Shown here: in pieces, positions 52,166-64,000 of the stretch | Position numbering within the stretch: the stretch's first letter is position 1 | Layout of the letters: every line of letters begins with the position of its first letter | From: Thysanoteuthis rhombus | Taxonomy: Eukaryota; Mollusca; Cephalopoda; Oegopsida; Thysanoteuthidae | Direction: 5' to 3' | NCBI GenBank assembly: GCA_963457665.1 | Contig: OY735213.1 | Coordinates: 50,991,785-51,055,784, forward strand | DNA: 64,000 nucleotides | Notes under the pieces: generated by a model | Seen by the model: the letters and a program-made list of their open reading frames with translations, nothing else | Databases searched by the model: none | What the model was told of the DNA's origin: nothing | Program-made: the position numbers and the translations under genes

Positions 52166-53039
52166 TTATTTTCAATAGATAGAGGAGCAATTAAATTTGG
52201 GGGCAGACCCATGAAACTTTTACATTTAACCCCTACATCGTAGCTATCGTAGACATGCAATATCTCAAAAAGATCTCAAAGAATTCAAATCAAATTTTGT
52301 TGAATGCTAGGCCATCAGAGAACAAAGAATTGGTTACAATTTGGAGCTGATTCAGGGATTGTTTTTGGGGTTTGTTTGTTTTTTTTCGATTCAGAATAAT
52401 TTTTTCATATATTTATGAATTTACTCGTGTTTCTCCATACACTCGAAAAGTGCTCAAATTATTCCACTGAGATTTTATTGTTACATCCCCTGCATCGTGA
52501 CAACTCGAGAATTCAATTTCATTCAGTTTTGAGTGACAATGGGGTTGGCATTGAAAAGCACCCTCCAAGTGCTTGCTACTTCTTCTTTGGAACTGGGATT
52601 GACTGAAATCTTACGACTTGTGATGTACTGCGCAGATCTAATTTATCAGCCGTCTTTTTGCTCCTTGGACCAGAAAATATATACCAAAGAAAAGTGCTTG
52701 TCATTATCTAACCAGCAAGATAGGGACTCTCTTTGACTCCATTGGAAGTTTCCTGAGATCGGGGGTACACACGGACTGATTACCCTAGACTCCTCTTTTA
52801 TGAAATTAAAAGATATCCAATTTGCTACCTGATTAACTTTTTGTTCCGTGGAGTTTCTTTTTTTCTTTTCAAAACGATCGGTTCCATGAAATCATCATTT
52901 TATGAATAATAATAGAATAATAGAATCATTGCTATTATTAGTATCATTATCATTTTTATCATTGGTTGCCGTCCTAAAAATGACGACTGTACGTTAATAA
53001 TAGGCAGTATTATTTATGTGTATATAAGTGTGTGTATGT
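52166..53039. other. Unassigned AT-rich DNA
   Basis: Open frames at 52415-52736 show no family. ATTATCATTTTTATCATTGG at 52950 resembles the RTE 3' tail but nothing follows to support it. Confidence 0.35.
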
Positions 53040-53222
53040 GTGTGTGAGTGTGTGTATTATTGAGTAATGGATATATAATCCAAGACTCATTTGCTCAAAT
53101 TGTTTATTGTATTTCATGCTGTCTAGGCCAAATGATACGTTCTCCGTGTTATAACAGGAGGTCATCTCAAATGGGTCTTCAAACAATTTAACACATTCAC
53201 ACACACAACACACAACACACAA

Positions 53223-53293
<71 letters not shown>

Positions 53294-53372
53294 CATGTCA
53301 GCATTTCCCTGCCCTGATTTGTTGGCAGCTCTCTTACCGGCTGAGCAAAACTGACAAATCTTGCACATTAAT
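53040..53372 (-). mobile_element. SINE family S3, copy 2 (with microsatellites)
   Basis: ATTGAGTAATGGATATATAA, GGCCAAATGATACGTTCTCC and the tRNA-like half TTTTGCTCAGCCGGTAAGAG (minus strand at 53330-53350) match 42815-43255. (AC)n-(AT)n at 53200-53290 splits it. Confidence 0.45.
53200..53290. repeat. (AC)n-(AT)n compound microsatellite
   Basis: Interrupted AC about 35 bases then AT about 54 bases. Confidence 0.95.
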
Positions 53373-53435
53373 GAAAATTTATTTTACTAATACACAAAGG
53401 ACTATTTCATTTTGATAAATAAGTATATTAATACA

Positions 53436-53439
<4 letters not shown>

Positions 53440-53505
<66 letters not shown>
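53440..53505. repeat. (AT)n microsatellite
   Basis: About 65 bases of pure AT. Confidence 0.95.
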
Positions 53506-53509
<4 letters not shown>

Positions 53510-53514
53510 TCAAA

Positions 53515-53585
53515 GTTACAGAAATCATATTCAGTGGGAATAGAAGTTGGAGTGGAGTTTGACCCTGCAGCAGCCAGACCAGTAC
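53515..53585 (-). repeat. Family J fragment (reverse)
   Basis: GGAGTGGAGTTTGACCCTGC, AGCAGCCAGAC is the complement of the family J start. Confidence 0.5.
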
Positions 53586-53611
53586 TTTTTTTTTTTTTTT
53601 TTTTTTTTTTG

Positions 53612-53998
53612 AGCTCGATAATCACCTATGAAGCTGAAATATGGAACCTAACAAAAAGATTGGTTCTATAACTAAGGACCGCACAACGTGCATAAGTACG
53701 GGTCATGCTCAATATCACATGGAGAGATCACAAAACAGCATATCATATTAGAAAACAGGCGTCAGAGATACCATAGATTCCATTAGAAAGCTCAAATGGC
53801 AATGGGCAGGCCACGTTGCAAGAATGTGAAACTGCTGGATATCACGAATCATTACAAGATCATATGCGAAATCGTGGCCGGCAAAAAAAAGATGGTGTGG
53901 CGATCTAGGCAAGTTCAGAAGATATTGGCTCTACGACGTCCACAACCGAGAGGTCTGGCGAACTCTTTTATCATTTAGCAGTAGAATTGCGATGATGG
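53612..53998 (+). pseudogene. RTE-like C-terminal fragment
   Basis: ATAATCACCTATGAAGCTGA, CACATGGAGAGATCACAAAA, CTCAAATGGCAATGGGCAGG and GATATTGGCTCTACGACGTC. The WQWAGHVARM block is readable near 53795-53825. Begins after a poly-T run (53587-53610). Confidence 0.75.
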
Positions 53999-53999
53999 A

Positions 54000-54273
54000 T
54001 ATTTCCACCATACACAATTAATGATTTAATCTGTTTTTGTTCCCATCTTATCTTGTGGTAGATCACTAATATCCGATGTCGGTGATCGCTTTTCATAAGC
54101 CACTACCAACGAAGTTGTAGAGGTATATATATATATTCCTTGTGTCTGTCTCAGTTTGTCCGTCTCTCCATGCGATATCTCCAAAATTTCTCAATTAATT
54201 TCAATTTTAATGTTTTATCTGAATTTAATAGTGGGAGACAGAAAGTCTTCAATGGTGGCAATGCTACAGCCAT
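54000..54273. other. Unassigned
   Basis: Nothing recognised. Confidence 0.4.
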
Positions 54274-54282
54274 CACATTCGG

Positions 54283-54284
<2 letters not shown>
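54274..54284. repeat. Target site duplication, left
   Basis: CACATTCGGAT, identical to 54368-54378. Confidence 0.85.
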
Positions 54285-54331
<47 letters not shown>

Positions 54332-54367
54332 GTCTTTTATTGTCCGTCGTTGGACATACACCTTCCC
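54285..54367 (-). mobile_element. Minimal RTE-like 3'-end insertion
   Basis: (ATC)n (to 54330), then AGTCTTTTATTGTCCGTCGT and TGGACATACACCTTCCC: the last 37 bases of the RTE-like family on the minus strand with its (GAT)n tail. The perfect 11-bp duplication shows a target-primed reverse transcription event aborted after about 37 bases. Serine and histidine runs in frames here are artefacts. Confidence 0.85.
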
Positions 54368-54378
54368 CACATTCGGAT
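54368..54378. repeat. Target site duplication, right
   Basis: CACATTCGGAT. Confidence 0.85.
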
Positions 54379-54494
54379 AATAATCATGAATAAAGCCGAA
54401 GAATGGATCGATTGTAATGCCGGCCGTGTTAATAACCCTAACAATAAGAAGGAGTCTGGTCGTCCGAGAAACTCTTTGAATGTTAATGACCCTT

Positions 54495-54892
54495 CTCAAA
54501 GCAACAGACGATGCCGTAATTCTTCTTAAAATCATTTACAGCTGTTGATAGCACTACATATTCTGGTAATCTATAGTCCCAATACTCTTTTGTAAAAAAA
54601 AAAACTTTTGATATTGAATCTACTTCTATTTGTTTCTACGGCATATGTATGGCCTCTCAGTCTGTTGTGCTTCTTTCTTGTGAATGAATCATCATATCAA
54701 GGTCTATCAATTCTAAACTACGAATACTCTTAAAAGTCTCCCCGTTCTCGCTTGTTTTCTAACGTTAACACTGACTCTTTTGACCTACCCTCATGATTCA
54801 TACATGGCCTTTTTCTAGAAGTTTTTTTATATTCCTCCAAGTACGGTGACCAGGATGTACACCGTACTCGAGGAGCGGGCGAACATAACTTA
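54495..54892 (-). pseudogene. CR1-like reverse transcriptase, C-terminal fragment
   Basis: Minus strand from 54892: ISYVRPLLEYGVH (block VRP-LEY), then WSPYLEEYKKTSRK, NKRERGDF, HMP, FFYKRV and YWDYRLPEYVVLSTAVNDFK (the WN-LP--VV--S-V--FK end of CR1-like elements). Several frameshifts. About 130 residues, C-terminal half only; the palm is lost. Confidence 0.75.
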
Positions 54893-54895
54893 TGA

Positions 54896-55362
54896 GAAAC
54901 CGTCAACGAAAACTGTAACGAAAAATGTCAAAATAGGTTTCTTCAGTTTCTTCCGTCTGGCTGGCTATGTATGTACGTATGTATGCATGTATTGCACGTA
55001 CAGGTAGTATCAAACGAGCTGAATGGCTGAAATTTTCCAAAATTTCATTCTTATTACAAAAACTTTTTTTTTATTTTGAAAATTCACCGCCTAGTTGCAG
55101 TGGGAGGGGTTTAGTTTGCAGTGTGAGTTTAAACTAAATTGATACCCACTTTGTGCCAGCATCCATGGTTGTTTTCCAGACCTCTCAGACTTTTCAAACT
55201 TCCGTAATCATCACTGCCAAACAACAGGCAAGAGAAATAATTTATTCATCGATCACTTCTTTTTCAAATTTGTAATCGATCATCCCTAACACGATTCCTA
55301 ATACGACGTGTTACCGGAAGACATTGGTCACATGATTGTGTCTGTTGAGCGACCAGACCTGT
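54896..55362 (+). mobile_element. Family A repeat, copy 12
   Basis: GAAACCGTCAACGAAAACTG, GTCTGGCTGGCTATGTATGT, TTTAGTTTGCAGTGTGAGTT and GAGCGACCAGACCTGT. Starts four bases after the CR1-like piece. Confidence 0.8.
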
Positions 55363-55493
55363 GTAGTATAAGAACAAGACCTTGTCTATATGTACGACAG
55401 GAAGATTCAAATTTTCTGACATCTGGATGTGGGTACATTTGAATTTCTTAGATGGCTTTTGAAATACTGACGTTTCGAGTGAGCTTATTTTAG

Positions 55494-55745
55494 GAAGTGT
55501 GAGTGGCGAAGCGGTTAACGGGAACAATGGAAATGGCGAACCGAGTTCAAACTCCAGTCAGGAGAGTCTACGTTCACTTCGCACTAATGCCCTTGGGAAA
55601 GGTACGAATCCATCTCCCTATCCCCATCTCAGGGTGAAATAGCAGTGCAAATTGGACTCTCTAGTCTTGGAGATTCAAAAACAGGTAGTGAAGCCTCCTT
55701 AAGACGTTCAAGTGTGCCAACTTTGACGTCCTTCCAACATCTACA
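55494..55745 (+). mobile_element. SINE family S2, copy 2
   Basis: A-box-like GAGTGGCGAAGCGGTTAACG, B-box ACCGAGTTCAAACTCC, spacing about 35, Ser/Leu-tRNA-like. Then CCCTTGGGAAAGGTACGAAT, TCCATCTCCC. Confidence 0.6.
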
Positions 55746-55754
55746 TGTAAGTAT

Positions 55755-56105
55755 GAATTGATAATGCGTCCAGGCTGTGCAGAAGGAGCTAGAGGGCTGA
55801 AATTTCCAACATTTACTCCTTATGTCTCAAAAGATGCATTTTTCGAACCCCATAGGATATCTGTGAGGCGTTTAATTTGTAGTGTAAGTTTGCACTAAAT
55901 TGATCCCGAGTTTGTGCCAGCATTCATGCTTGTTCTTTGAAAATTCAGACATCCTTAGTGATCACTGCCTAACAAAAGGCGAAAAAGTAACTCTTTCACT
56001 GATCACTTCTTTTCCAAATTTTTTTCATTGATCACCCCTAACACAACAGGCTACCAAAAGACAGTGGTCACGTGATGGTACTATTGAATGATCAACCAGA
56101 CCAGT
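55755..56105 (+). mobile_element. Family A repeat, copy 13 (5' end missing)
   Basis: GGAGCTAGAGGGCTGAAATT, GTGATCACTGCCTAACAAAA, AGTGGTCACGTGATGG and GAATGATCAACCAGACC. Same direction as copy 12, 400 bases apart, with the SINE between. Confidence 0.75.
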
Positions 56106-56397
56106 TTCTAATCGCATTTCTATTAAGCACATTTTCATTAGGCTGGAAATTCATAACAACGTTTTGAATATACTAGTAGTATAACTCTTCCATAGTGTAG
56201 TTTTCAACAATGTCTGCTCATTTCAGCTTGAGGACATTGACCTCTCTGTACCCTGGAAGTAATAGATTGGATTTTAGGCGATTTGATCAAGAATTAAATG
56301 GTTGAGCTATGAAAGGCAATTGCTTTGTTTACCTTTTGAGGAGAATGGCGACAATACCCATTCTTATCTAGCCTAAGGAATAATTTTCAAGTTGATC

Positions 56398-56400
<3 letters not shown>
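56106..56400. other. Unassigned
   Basis: Nothing recognised. Confidence 0.4.
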
Positions 56401-56485
<85 letters not shown>

Positions 56486-56488
56486 TAT
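56401..56488. repeat. (AT)n microsatellite
   Basis: About 85 bases. Confidence 0.95.
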
Positions 56489-56952
56489 TTGAAGGTATGA
56501 TAGGTTGAACTTGGCATATATGTAGGCAATAACTGGGAAGTTTTCAGACTCTCGTGCTTAACCGTTAGAAATATCAAAAGCCAGAATCATGGAAGCCTTT
56601 GAATATTAAACGGATATGCAGTCATCCCCGATGGGAAAAGAGTTCAGATAAATGATTGATTGATCACAACTGAGATAGAACAAAATGGCCAATGGCTGCA
56701 TATGGGAAATTCTTCTCGTCCAGCAACTGAATTTAAATGACATTGACTGTAGCCATCACCTGGAAGAGTTAACTATTGAGATTCCACTTTTGTGTAAGCC
56801 AAATAAGCTGGGAATTTAGATAATATTTTTCGCTATCATCATTCGAATAGGTTCCAGTGTGCGAGGCTGTAGACATCTTCAGCTGAAAGGTGCCATAGAT
56901 TCGCTTTTTTTCCGGTCACTTTCTTCATGCCATAGTGCTGTTGTACTCTAAT
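56489..56952. other. Unassigned
   Basis: Nothing recognised. Confidence 0.4.
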
Positions 56953-57019
56953 CAGTGGCGTACCCAAGGCATGGCAGGTATAGTATGTGCCCTGCGCGTC
57001 ACTTGAAGAGGTACCACTG
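56953..57019. mobile_element. Possible very short hAT-type element
   Basis: CAGTGGCGTACCC at the left and GGTACCACTG at the right are imperfect inverted repeats 67 bases end to end. No target duplication. Confidence 0.25.
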
Positions 57020-58164
<1,145 letters not shown>

Positions 58165-58405
58165 TATAGGAATTCATTCAAAGCTTTTGGAGGATATCTT
58201 GTGGACAGATATGAGCTTATACATGAATGAATAGAAAAAAAACAGAAAAATCTCCTTCAGGAAGAAGAAAAAGTTCCTGGATCCGCCCCTAAATTTAATC
58301 ACTTTTTTTTCATATCCTATTGCCTACCCTTTCAGAAAGTTTCACTGAAATTCATTTCGGAGATATCGTGTGGATAGGCAGACGGATAGACTGACGGACA
58401 GATGG
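58165..58405 (+). repeat. Family E repeat, copy 4
   Basis: GAGGATATCTTGTGGACAGA, GGATCCGCCCCTAAATTTAA, TATTGCCTACCCTTTCAG and GGAGATATCGTGTGGATAGG show two overlapping units, followed by a GACGGACAGATGG-type tail. Confidence 0.6.
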
Positions 58406-59189
58406 AAAGATGAACAGATACGAGTGGATACATATACAGGAATACCTTGATTACATCGGTAAATTCGTTCCGAAATTTCCCGGACTGTTCAATGCCACCC
58501 TGTTCTAAAATCAATTAAGGTGAATCGGAGAATAATTACCGATTATCGTTATGTTTTCACCTTATTCTTAGTTACATTAATTTTTACAGTAATAACTCAA
58601 CCGTGCTATAACTGAACCAGCATTAATCAAAACCGTATTAATCAAGGCATCCCTTTACCTCTCCCAACTTCATTGGTAGAGCTGAGTGGCTTTTCCCCAT
58701 CGAGCACCTGACTGCAGATGGAAAGACGCGACTGATTACGTATACTTCTCCAACTGCGTTGGCAGAGGTCTTGACCCTCATGTAAAAGCTTGCCTATCGA
58801 AAGGAACCCATTGGAAACGAGACATGATTTGGTTACCGTCGTATACGATAGATCTTCTTACGAATTCTCTTATGAAAATAGGTGTAAAGACATTTGCATA
58901 TTATGCTGATATTTGAATCGAGAGCCTTGCAAGGTGCTAAACTTTTAAAATTGGATACTTCTCTATCATCATTTTGTCAAGTGATAATCTGGCTAATGGT
59001 GCAATATGTGGACATGAATATGAGTTTAATCTCTTGCAAATTGATGGCCATGTGGAATGAGTATTGGGAAATGTGATACGGTGATGTTTCATAGTATTGA
59101 ATAAATATGTGCGTGATTCTAAACTTGCTCAAGTTTGTTTCTTTGGTATGTTAATTATTTATTGTGTTTCTACTGGATTATACGCTTCA
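58406..59189. other. Unassigned
   Basis: Open frames at 58686-59076 have no recognisable family. Confidence 0.4.
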
Positions 59190-59470
59190 GAAATGACTGG
59201 TTTATTTATGTATGGATCGACACTAAGGGACATAAAGCGGTTTTACCAGGTAATTTATTGTTAGTTATTCAAGGATCCTAATTTTAAGCTTTTTTTCAAG
59301 ATTCAATTCATCTCCAGCTGTTTTAATGTGTGATGACCAGACATGAAGTCTCAAGAGTTTCTACCACATCATATTTATTTCAGTGTCATGATAGGAATGT
59401 AAATCAACAGATGCAATCATCGCATTTGAGCGCAAACAAACAAACAAAAAAGAAAAATTGCATATAACTC
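59190..59470 (+). repeat. Family L repeat, copy 3
   Basis: TATGTATGGATCGACACTAA, GGATCCTAATTTTAAGC and GTGTCATGATAGGAATGTAA. Confidence 0.65.
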
Positions 59471-60164
59471 CATCATATGGTCAGATCGTTAAGACCATAG
59501 CCCCAGGCAAAGGGGGGGGGGTGCAACACTCTGGGAACCAGAGGAGAAAGGAGCTCAGGATCGTCAAGGGGAAAGTTGTATATCGAAACTTCCAAATCGA
59601 TACGATACATCCATTAATGAAAGGTTGATGATAATAGGTTGACTCGATCATTTGCCGGTGAATAAACATAGCATAGGATGCTTGAAGGGTCATAGCAGAT
59701 GATAAGTAGGATGGCTAAAAGACTGAGGTGTCTATCCTATTCTTGCATCTTATATCAATGTTAAATTAAGCAGGGGCAGGGGGGGGAAGGGAAAAAAAGC
59801 AGGAGTACGAAACATAAAAGATATATGCTAGAGAAGAACGGCTGAACTCGACCATCGAGAAAAGAAAAAAAAGGTGAGAAAGTTGATTAAAGTGTAATTG
59901 AAGTAGCTTTCGTTTGTCTTTGTTAGTGTCATGATTAGTCGCTCCAGGCAATTCCAATGAGTTTCATCAGATAGTACAGTGCTTTAGATTTCCACTACTA
60001 GATATACCATTGGCGAAATAACATGTGTTTTACTAGTTTGCTATTGAAAGTGAATTTATAATTTTATACAGCTGTAATGCTATTAAGAGAACTGCATCGA
60101 TATTACAATCAGACATTCAGAGAAAGAATTTCGATTTTTAAAAAAAGATTTGTTAATATACATG
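59471..60164. other. Unassigned, poly-G runs at 59512 and 59779
   Basis: Nothing recognised. Confidence 0.4.
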
Positions 60165-60310
60165 TAAAAAAATGATGGGCTGTTCAGGAATGGATCGTCA
60201 CTAAGGAGCTTAAAGCTATATCATTGGGCAATTGATATTTTAGAGATTAAAGTATCCCAGTTCCAAGTTTTTTCAAAGTCTCAACTCAACTCAAGCTGTT
60301 TTCATGCGTT
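60165..60310 (+). repeat. Family L repeat, copy 4 (5' half)
   Basis: GTAAAAAAATGATGGGCTGT, GGATCGTCACTAAGGAGC and CTCAACTCAACTCAAGCTGT. Confidence 0.65.
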
Positions 60311-60599
60311 TTGTTTAGTTTCAATGCAAAAATCTTTGGTAAGAAGGCTGTTAAGAGAACGGGGAGAGGTTTTCGGTATTCTGTTGACTATCTTACTCCT
60401 AGATGGGCCTTTTTGTGATCCAATCATTCTCACAACATTTTTCCACCATAAGAATTCCTCTTCCACAGATAGATAAACACAGACTTCATCAAAGACAGAA
60501 CTAAGTCCCACACATTTTTGTCCCAAACAGTTTATGTCCGACAGAATGACATAATTATGGAGACATTTGGGTAGGAACAATATTTAATTCGGCACCTGT
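60311..60599. other. Open frame of 92 codons on the minus strand, unassigned
   Basis: 60302-60580 is open on the minus strand (SVEEEFLWWKNVVRM, IGSQKGPSRSK) without a recognised family. It starts inside a family L copy. Probably chance. Confidence 0.3.
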
Positions 60600-60690
60600 G
60601 ATATGAATGAAAAAAGAAAATGAGCTTCGAACCTGCGTCCACCTGGGAAGCAGCCTTAACTCGACTCTACTCTCATCGTTTGAGCTAAAA
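60600..60690 (-). mobile_element. tRNA-like SINE head S5
   Basis: Minus strand: A-box-like TTTAGCTCAAACGATGAGAG and B-box GCAGGTTCGAAGCTC. The head resembles that of S3. No body copy found elsewhere. Confidence 0.45.
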
Positions 60691-61182
60691 ACGTTCTGGC
60701 AAGATCAGGAGTCCAAGAAAACGCACTGACATTTCTCATCTCTCTATTCTGCGATCGTAGACATGAATCTTCACATCTGTATATATGTGTGTTCCCTGTG
60801 CCTTCCTTGGTGGATGTTCGACCGTCTAGTTGAGTTTGATAATGATAAAAAGTTGAGCTAAAGAAAAAGCATAATGGACTTGTTTCCATGAGCGATTTGC
60901 TACTCTGGAGTAACAAAAATATATCTTTTTTCAAATAAATTGTGACAGGCGATGAAAAGCGGCTGCATCCAATTAGACCAATCAAAGGCAGCAATTGACG
61001 ACGAAGAGAAGGTGTAATATTCTATTCCATATTTCTGCATCTTCCTCAAGTAATTGAGAAAAATTTATTTCAGTATGACTGTGGAGTTTTGACTTGTTCG
61101 CCATATTCACCAGATCAAAATTAACAAAGGTTTCTTCAGTATTTATTTAAGTGAGTCTGACTAGTGGGCTAGCTGACTGACA
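60691..61182. other. Unassigned
   Basis: Nothing recognised. Confidence 0.4.
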
Positions 61183-61653
61183 GAAACCGTCAACCGAAAT
61201 TATATACCAAATCTGTCATAGGTTTTTAAGTTTTTGAATGATTCTGCCCGTCTAGTTTTCTATCTATCTATCTATTTATCTATCTATGTACAGTGTATGG
61301 AGGCCGTACCAATGGAGCTAGAGGGCTTAAAGTTTAAGCATTTATTCCTCATGATGTCAATAAAAAACTTTTTTGCTTTCACCCCTCACCCCCCAAAATT
61401 AGCTTTCAGTGTGGTTTAATTTACAATGTGAGTTTACGCTAAATTGATCCCTTATTTTTTTGTCCGACAGCTTTCACACTTGTTTTTCGTTTCTAAATAA
61501 GGATTTTTTGTGATCGCTGCTCATCAAGAAAACAAGAGAAGTAACTCATACATTGATCCCCTTTTTATCCAAATTTTTAATTGATCGTCCCCAACACAGT
61601 ACTCGGTGAAAACTGTCACGTGACACTTTCTATTGCGTGACTAACCAGATCTA
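61183..61653 (+). mobile_element. Family A repeat, copy 14
   Basis: GAAACCGTCAACCGAAATTA, (TCTA)n at 61259-61288 at the TATGTATG spot, TTTAATTTACAATGTGAGTT, GTCACGTGACACTTTC and GCGTGACTAACCAGATC. Confidence 0.85.
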
Positions 61654-61864
61654 CTGGGAAAAAAATGATGATTCAGTTCTGAAGGAACGGAATCATCAAT
61701 TAGCCCGAAAATTGGCAAAAATGGTGGAACACAACGGTAAATATGTTGATCTGTAAAGGTGATGTGGAAAATAAAAAATAAAAAATGTTCTCCGTTTTTA
61801 CTTGATAAACCGAACAAAAGTCTTAGGTACGTCCAATAAGATAGAAACAAGAATCAAGTTCAAG

Positions 61865-62425
61865 GTTTAATAATGTGTCCAACATCCATAGTGGTAGAAG
61901 TAGCAGAAGGGGAATGACGAAGGCGAAGAGCAAGTAATCTTTCTTTGATTCAATAGATTCTCATTCTTGCAAAAAAAATTCCGTATGAAATATTCTGCGA
62001 GTATTACTTCCAATAAAATTTTTAAATGTCCGTTTTGGTGTTTTTTAATACAAAAATGAGGACCTTGGATATTGTATTCGATATCATTAGCAGGTAGTTT
62101 GAAAAGGAAAACTTTTAATGACATCAAATCTTCTACTCCATAAGAACCCAGGCCTATTTCCCCTGGGAGGAAAATTATGGAGGGTATAAAACATTCTGTT
62201 GTGATATTGACCAACAGTCACATGACCGATGTTCAGAAGATGTCAATTAGTACACTCCATGAGTTACATTTTTTCAAGCTGTAAAAGGGACTTTTCAAGA
62301 CATCCAAAGTGGTTGTGACACCTGTGTCACGTTGGGTTCTAATGGGTTAATGACATTGCATCTTTTAATCCGTTAATCTCATAACATCTCTTCCTTCCTT
62401 TCTATTTTCATTGTTTAACGTTACT
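61865..62425 (-). repeat. Family O repeat, copy 2
   Basis: GTAATCTTTCTTTGATTCAA, GAAATATTCTGCGAGTATTA and GTTAATCTCATAACATCTCT match 16020-16432. Minus frame of 115 codons shares ILAEYF and QRKITCSS with the first copy. Confidence 0.5.
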
Positions 62426-63417
62426 GGGGTAGACAGACCGACCGAAATGCGTATAATAGAGATTTAGAGACACATCTGATAAATACAGGATTGACACTAA
62501 CTACCGAGGCAAGATAATTTGTTCCCCAATTTTGCTATTATTGTATATTTTTCAGATTCAGTTAATGCTGTTTATGGTAACTACATTAGCTGAAAAGAAG
62601 GCCTTTTCAACGAGAAGTAATTCTGATTTTAGCAAGGCACAGGGCCAATATTTGAAGTATTCTCGATATTGGTTAGGCTTGGCTTACTACATCACAAGGC
62701 AATACTGGAAATATTGTCAATATTCCTTGACAGTGAAAGTATTTTTGAAATGTTTTAAGCATACTGCATCTCGGAAACATCATGTGAAGACACCCGAGGT
62801 CTCATGTTCCAGAAATATCCTGGCATACAGTTTGAGATTCAAACTAATTAGACGCTCTTACGTTAAAAAGGTCTCCGATATAGACATGGATACACATGAA
62901 GCTGCTTGCAAAACAATTTTGCGAAGATTTCCCTACACTTAAATCAAGAAAGATGTCGTTCTTACAGATGAGTGAGTGATTTATTCGCAATCAAAAGAGA
63001 AATGTTTATAGGTAGTTCTGGTGTAAGTTATACAAAGAATAACATATTATCGTATTTCGTTCAGAGACTTTGAGATCCTTTTGTTCATTCCGGCACAAAT
63101 TTTATAGAATATGTTTTCACCCGCGACGAACGTTGACAGGTCTATGAATTGCAAAATTTTTTCGTTCAGACGAAATTCGGAACGGTTGGAAGCGTTCATA
63201 ACAGAGGAAGAGGAATGTTTTTTCACGTCACAGTACGTCATTTTTTTTTCGAATCAGTACAAGAAAGAAAGCAGACTATACGGTGTTTAAAATCAATGTA
63301 TACACTTAATATATCTATCAATCAGAATTAGATTTCGTTTCGGAAGTTTTACGGGATTTAACTTGAAAAATTGATTGGAAATAAATTATTTTATAACAGT
63401 TGAAATTCGCCATATAC
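62426..63417. other. Unassigned; open frame of 136 codons at 62532-62942 (+)
   Basis: The frame follows an acceptor-like TTATTGTATATTTTTCAG at 62539-62556. It is rich in Tyr, Lys and Ser (YSRYWLGLAYYITRQYWKY) and holds small internal repeats (TATTCTCGATATTGG, TATTGTCAATATTCC), which argues against conserved coding. I do not recognise it. Confidence 0.25.
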
Positions 63418-64000
63418 GTAGGGCAGCACACAAGGCATTGCAGTGTCGATTTCTGCGATTCTTGAGAATTCTAATAAAATCCTTTTTTTTTTTTTAACGG
63501 ATCATGGATATTTCTCTATTTAATCACTGTCCCACCACAGCAATATTTGACACAAGGTCGGGCTTAATGTGGGGAAGATTGGAGCAACTCTTTCAAAAAA
63601 TGGCTCCAGCCGATGCGACTTCGATTGCCAAGCGACCGTAGAAGCTAGAGCAACCTCCGTCACGAAAGCGTCCACCAAGGGACCTGCTCCTTTAAGTGCA
63701 ATGGAGCAGTGCTGCTCCGGGGAAACTGACCCCCCCGCAGCTGGGCCTAGTTATAATAGGAGAGCCGCAGGACGAGTCCAAAGGCTTCCATTTGAGCTAA
63801 CCCGGAAACCGGATTATAGATATTTCAACTAAAATTATTGATCTAAATTTAGATATGAAATTCAGATCCAAAATATCTATATCTAAATGACCGAAATTAT
63901 TCGAAACTGTAGTTTCGTGTGACGGACCGAAAATTATTTTCCATAACAATCACGACAGGCTGATCCACACACCATAAATTCCAGCCCTTCTAAATGTGCT
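63418..64000 (+). repeat. Family D repeat, copy 3, with an S6 insertion
   Basis: Module 1 (GCAGCACACAAGGCATTGCA, GATTCTTGAGAATTC) at 63422-63475 and module 2 (AACTGTAGTTTCGTGTGACG, GAAAATTATTTTCCATAACA) from 63903 match 8224-8668. An S6 SINE body and T run separate them. Runs off the window. Confidence 0.55.
63545..63815 (+). mobile_element. SINE family S6, copy 2
   Basis: GCAGCTGGGCCTAGTTATAA and GAGCCGCAGGACGAGTCCAA match the body block of 16433-16790. The tRNA-like head is not visible. The 87-codon frame across it is not credible as a gene. Confidence 0.5.

Noticed and set aside
52940-52985. Another RTE-like 3' tail
   Set aside because: Only an ATC-rich run with a vague GGTTGCCGTCC follows; no further match to the 3' end block.
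54140-54529. Frames with poly-Ser and poly-His runs
   Set aside because: The runs come from the (ATC)n tail of a 5'-truncated retrotransposon insertion.

Overview
This window looks like intergenic DNA from a repeat-rich metazoan genome, most likely an invertebrate. The grounds are long (AT)n, (AC)n and (CT)n microsatellites, many broken non-LTR retrotransposon pieces, mariner, Tc1 and hAT remnants, tRNA-derived SINE heads, and no operon-like coding, ribosome binding sites or long open frames. The base composition is visibly AT-rich; I did not compute it. I cannot name the species or phylum. I found no convincing host exon, rRNA gene, intact tRNA gene or CRISPR array, so the annotation is a map of transposable-element remains. 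Most open frames of 60-180 codons are chance frames through simple repeats or interspersed repeats.

Two interspersed families dominate. Family A has about 14 copies, plus two copies of a variant (A2) with a different 5' module. It starts GAAACCGTCA, carries the inverted complement TGACAGTTTC near its 3' end, and finishes in a 9-bp stem-loop. Family B has seven copies, starts ATTGAACAACCGTAG and carries the complement CTACGGTTGTTCAAT near its 3' end, with a perfect 24-base internal palindrome arm pair. Neither encodes a protein that I can see. Subterminal inverted repeats plus a 3' hairpin are the reason I suggest, as inference only, a Helitron/Helentron-like non-autonomous origin.

A single RTE-like non-LTR retrotransposon lineage accounts for twelve fragments scattered from 5 kb to 54 kb. 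Together they show the EEP endonuclease (8.7-9.9 kb), the reverse transcriptase palm (18.8-20.5 kb) and the C-terminal region and 3' end ((GAT)n tail) many times. One tiny 3'-end insertion at 54.3 kb keeps a perfect 11-bp target duplication. Other non-LTR lineages are present as single pieces: CR1-like (48.8 and 54.5 kb), one with a KRGRGRP-like C-terminus (42.3 kb) and one with an R2/R4-like C-terminal domain (33.5 kb). DNA transposons include a Tc1 transposase pseudogene cut by an (AT)n tract (3.8-4.5 kb), three mariner deletion derivatives (24.6, 45.7 and 51.8 kb), a hAT MITE with a perfect 8-bp target duplication (6.75 kb), a larger hAT-like element (21.2 kb) and two long foldback elements (30.4 and 49.1 kb).

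The most unusual structures are two long palindromes (23.36-23.50 and 31.78-31.90 kb) centred on hammerhead-ribozyme-like cores of the type known from Penelope-like elements, a third degenerate core at 2.4 kb, and three consecutive perfect stem-loops at 6.57-6.65 kb. Several SINE families with tRNA-like heads, a 40-bp minisatellite (37.6-38.0 kb) and several anonymous dispersed or tandem repeats fill much of the rest. All comparisons were made by eye within the window and from memory of protein families; no searches were run.
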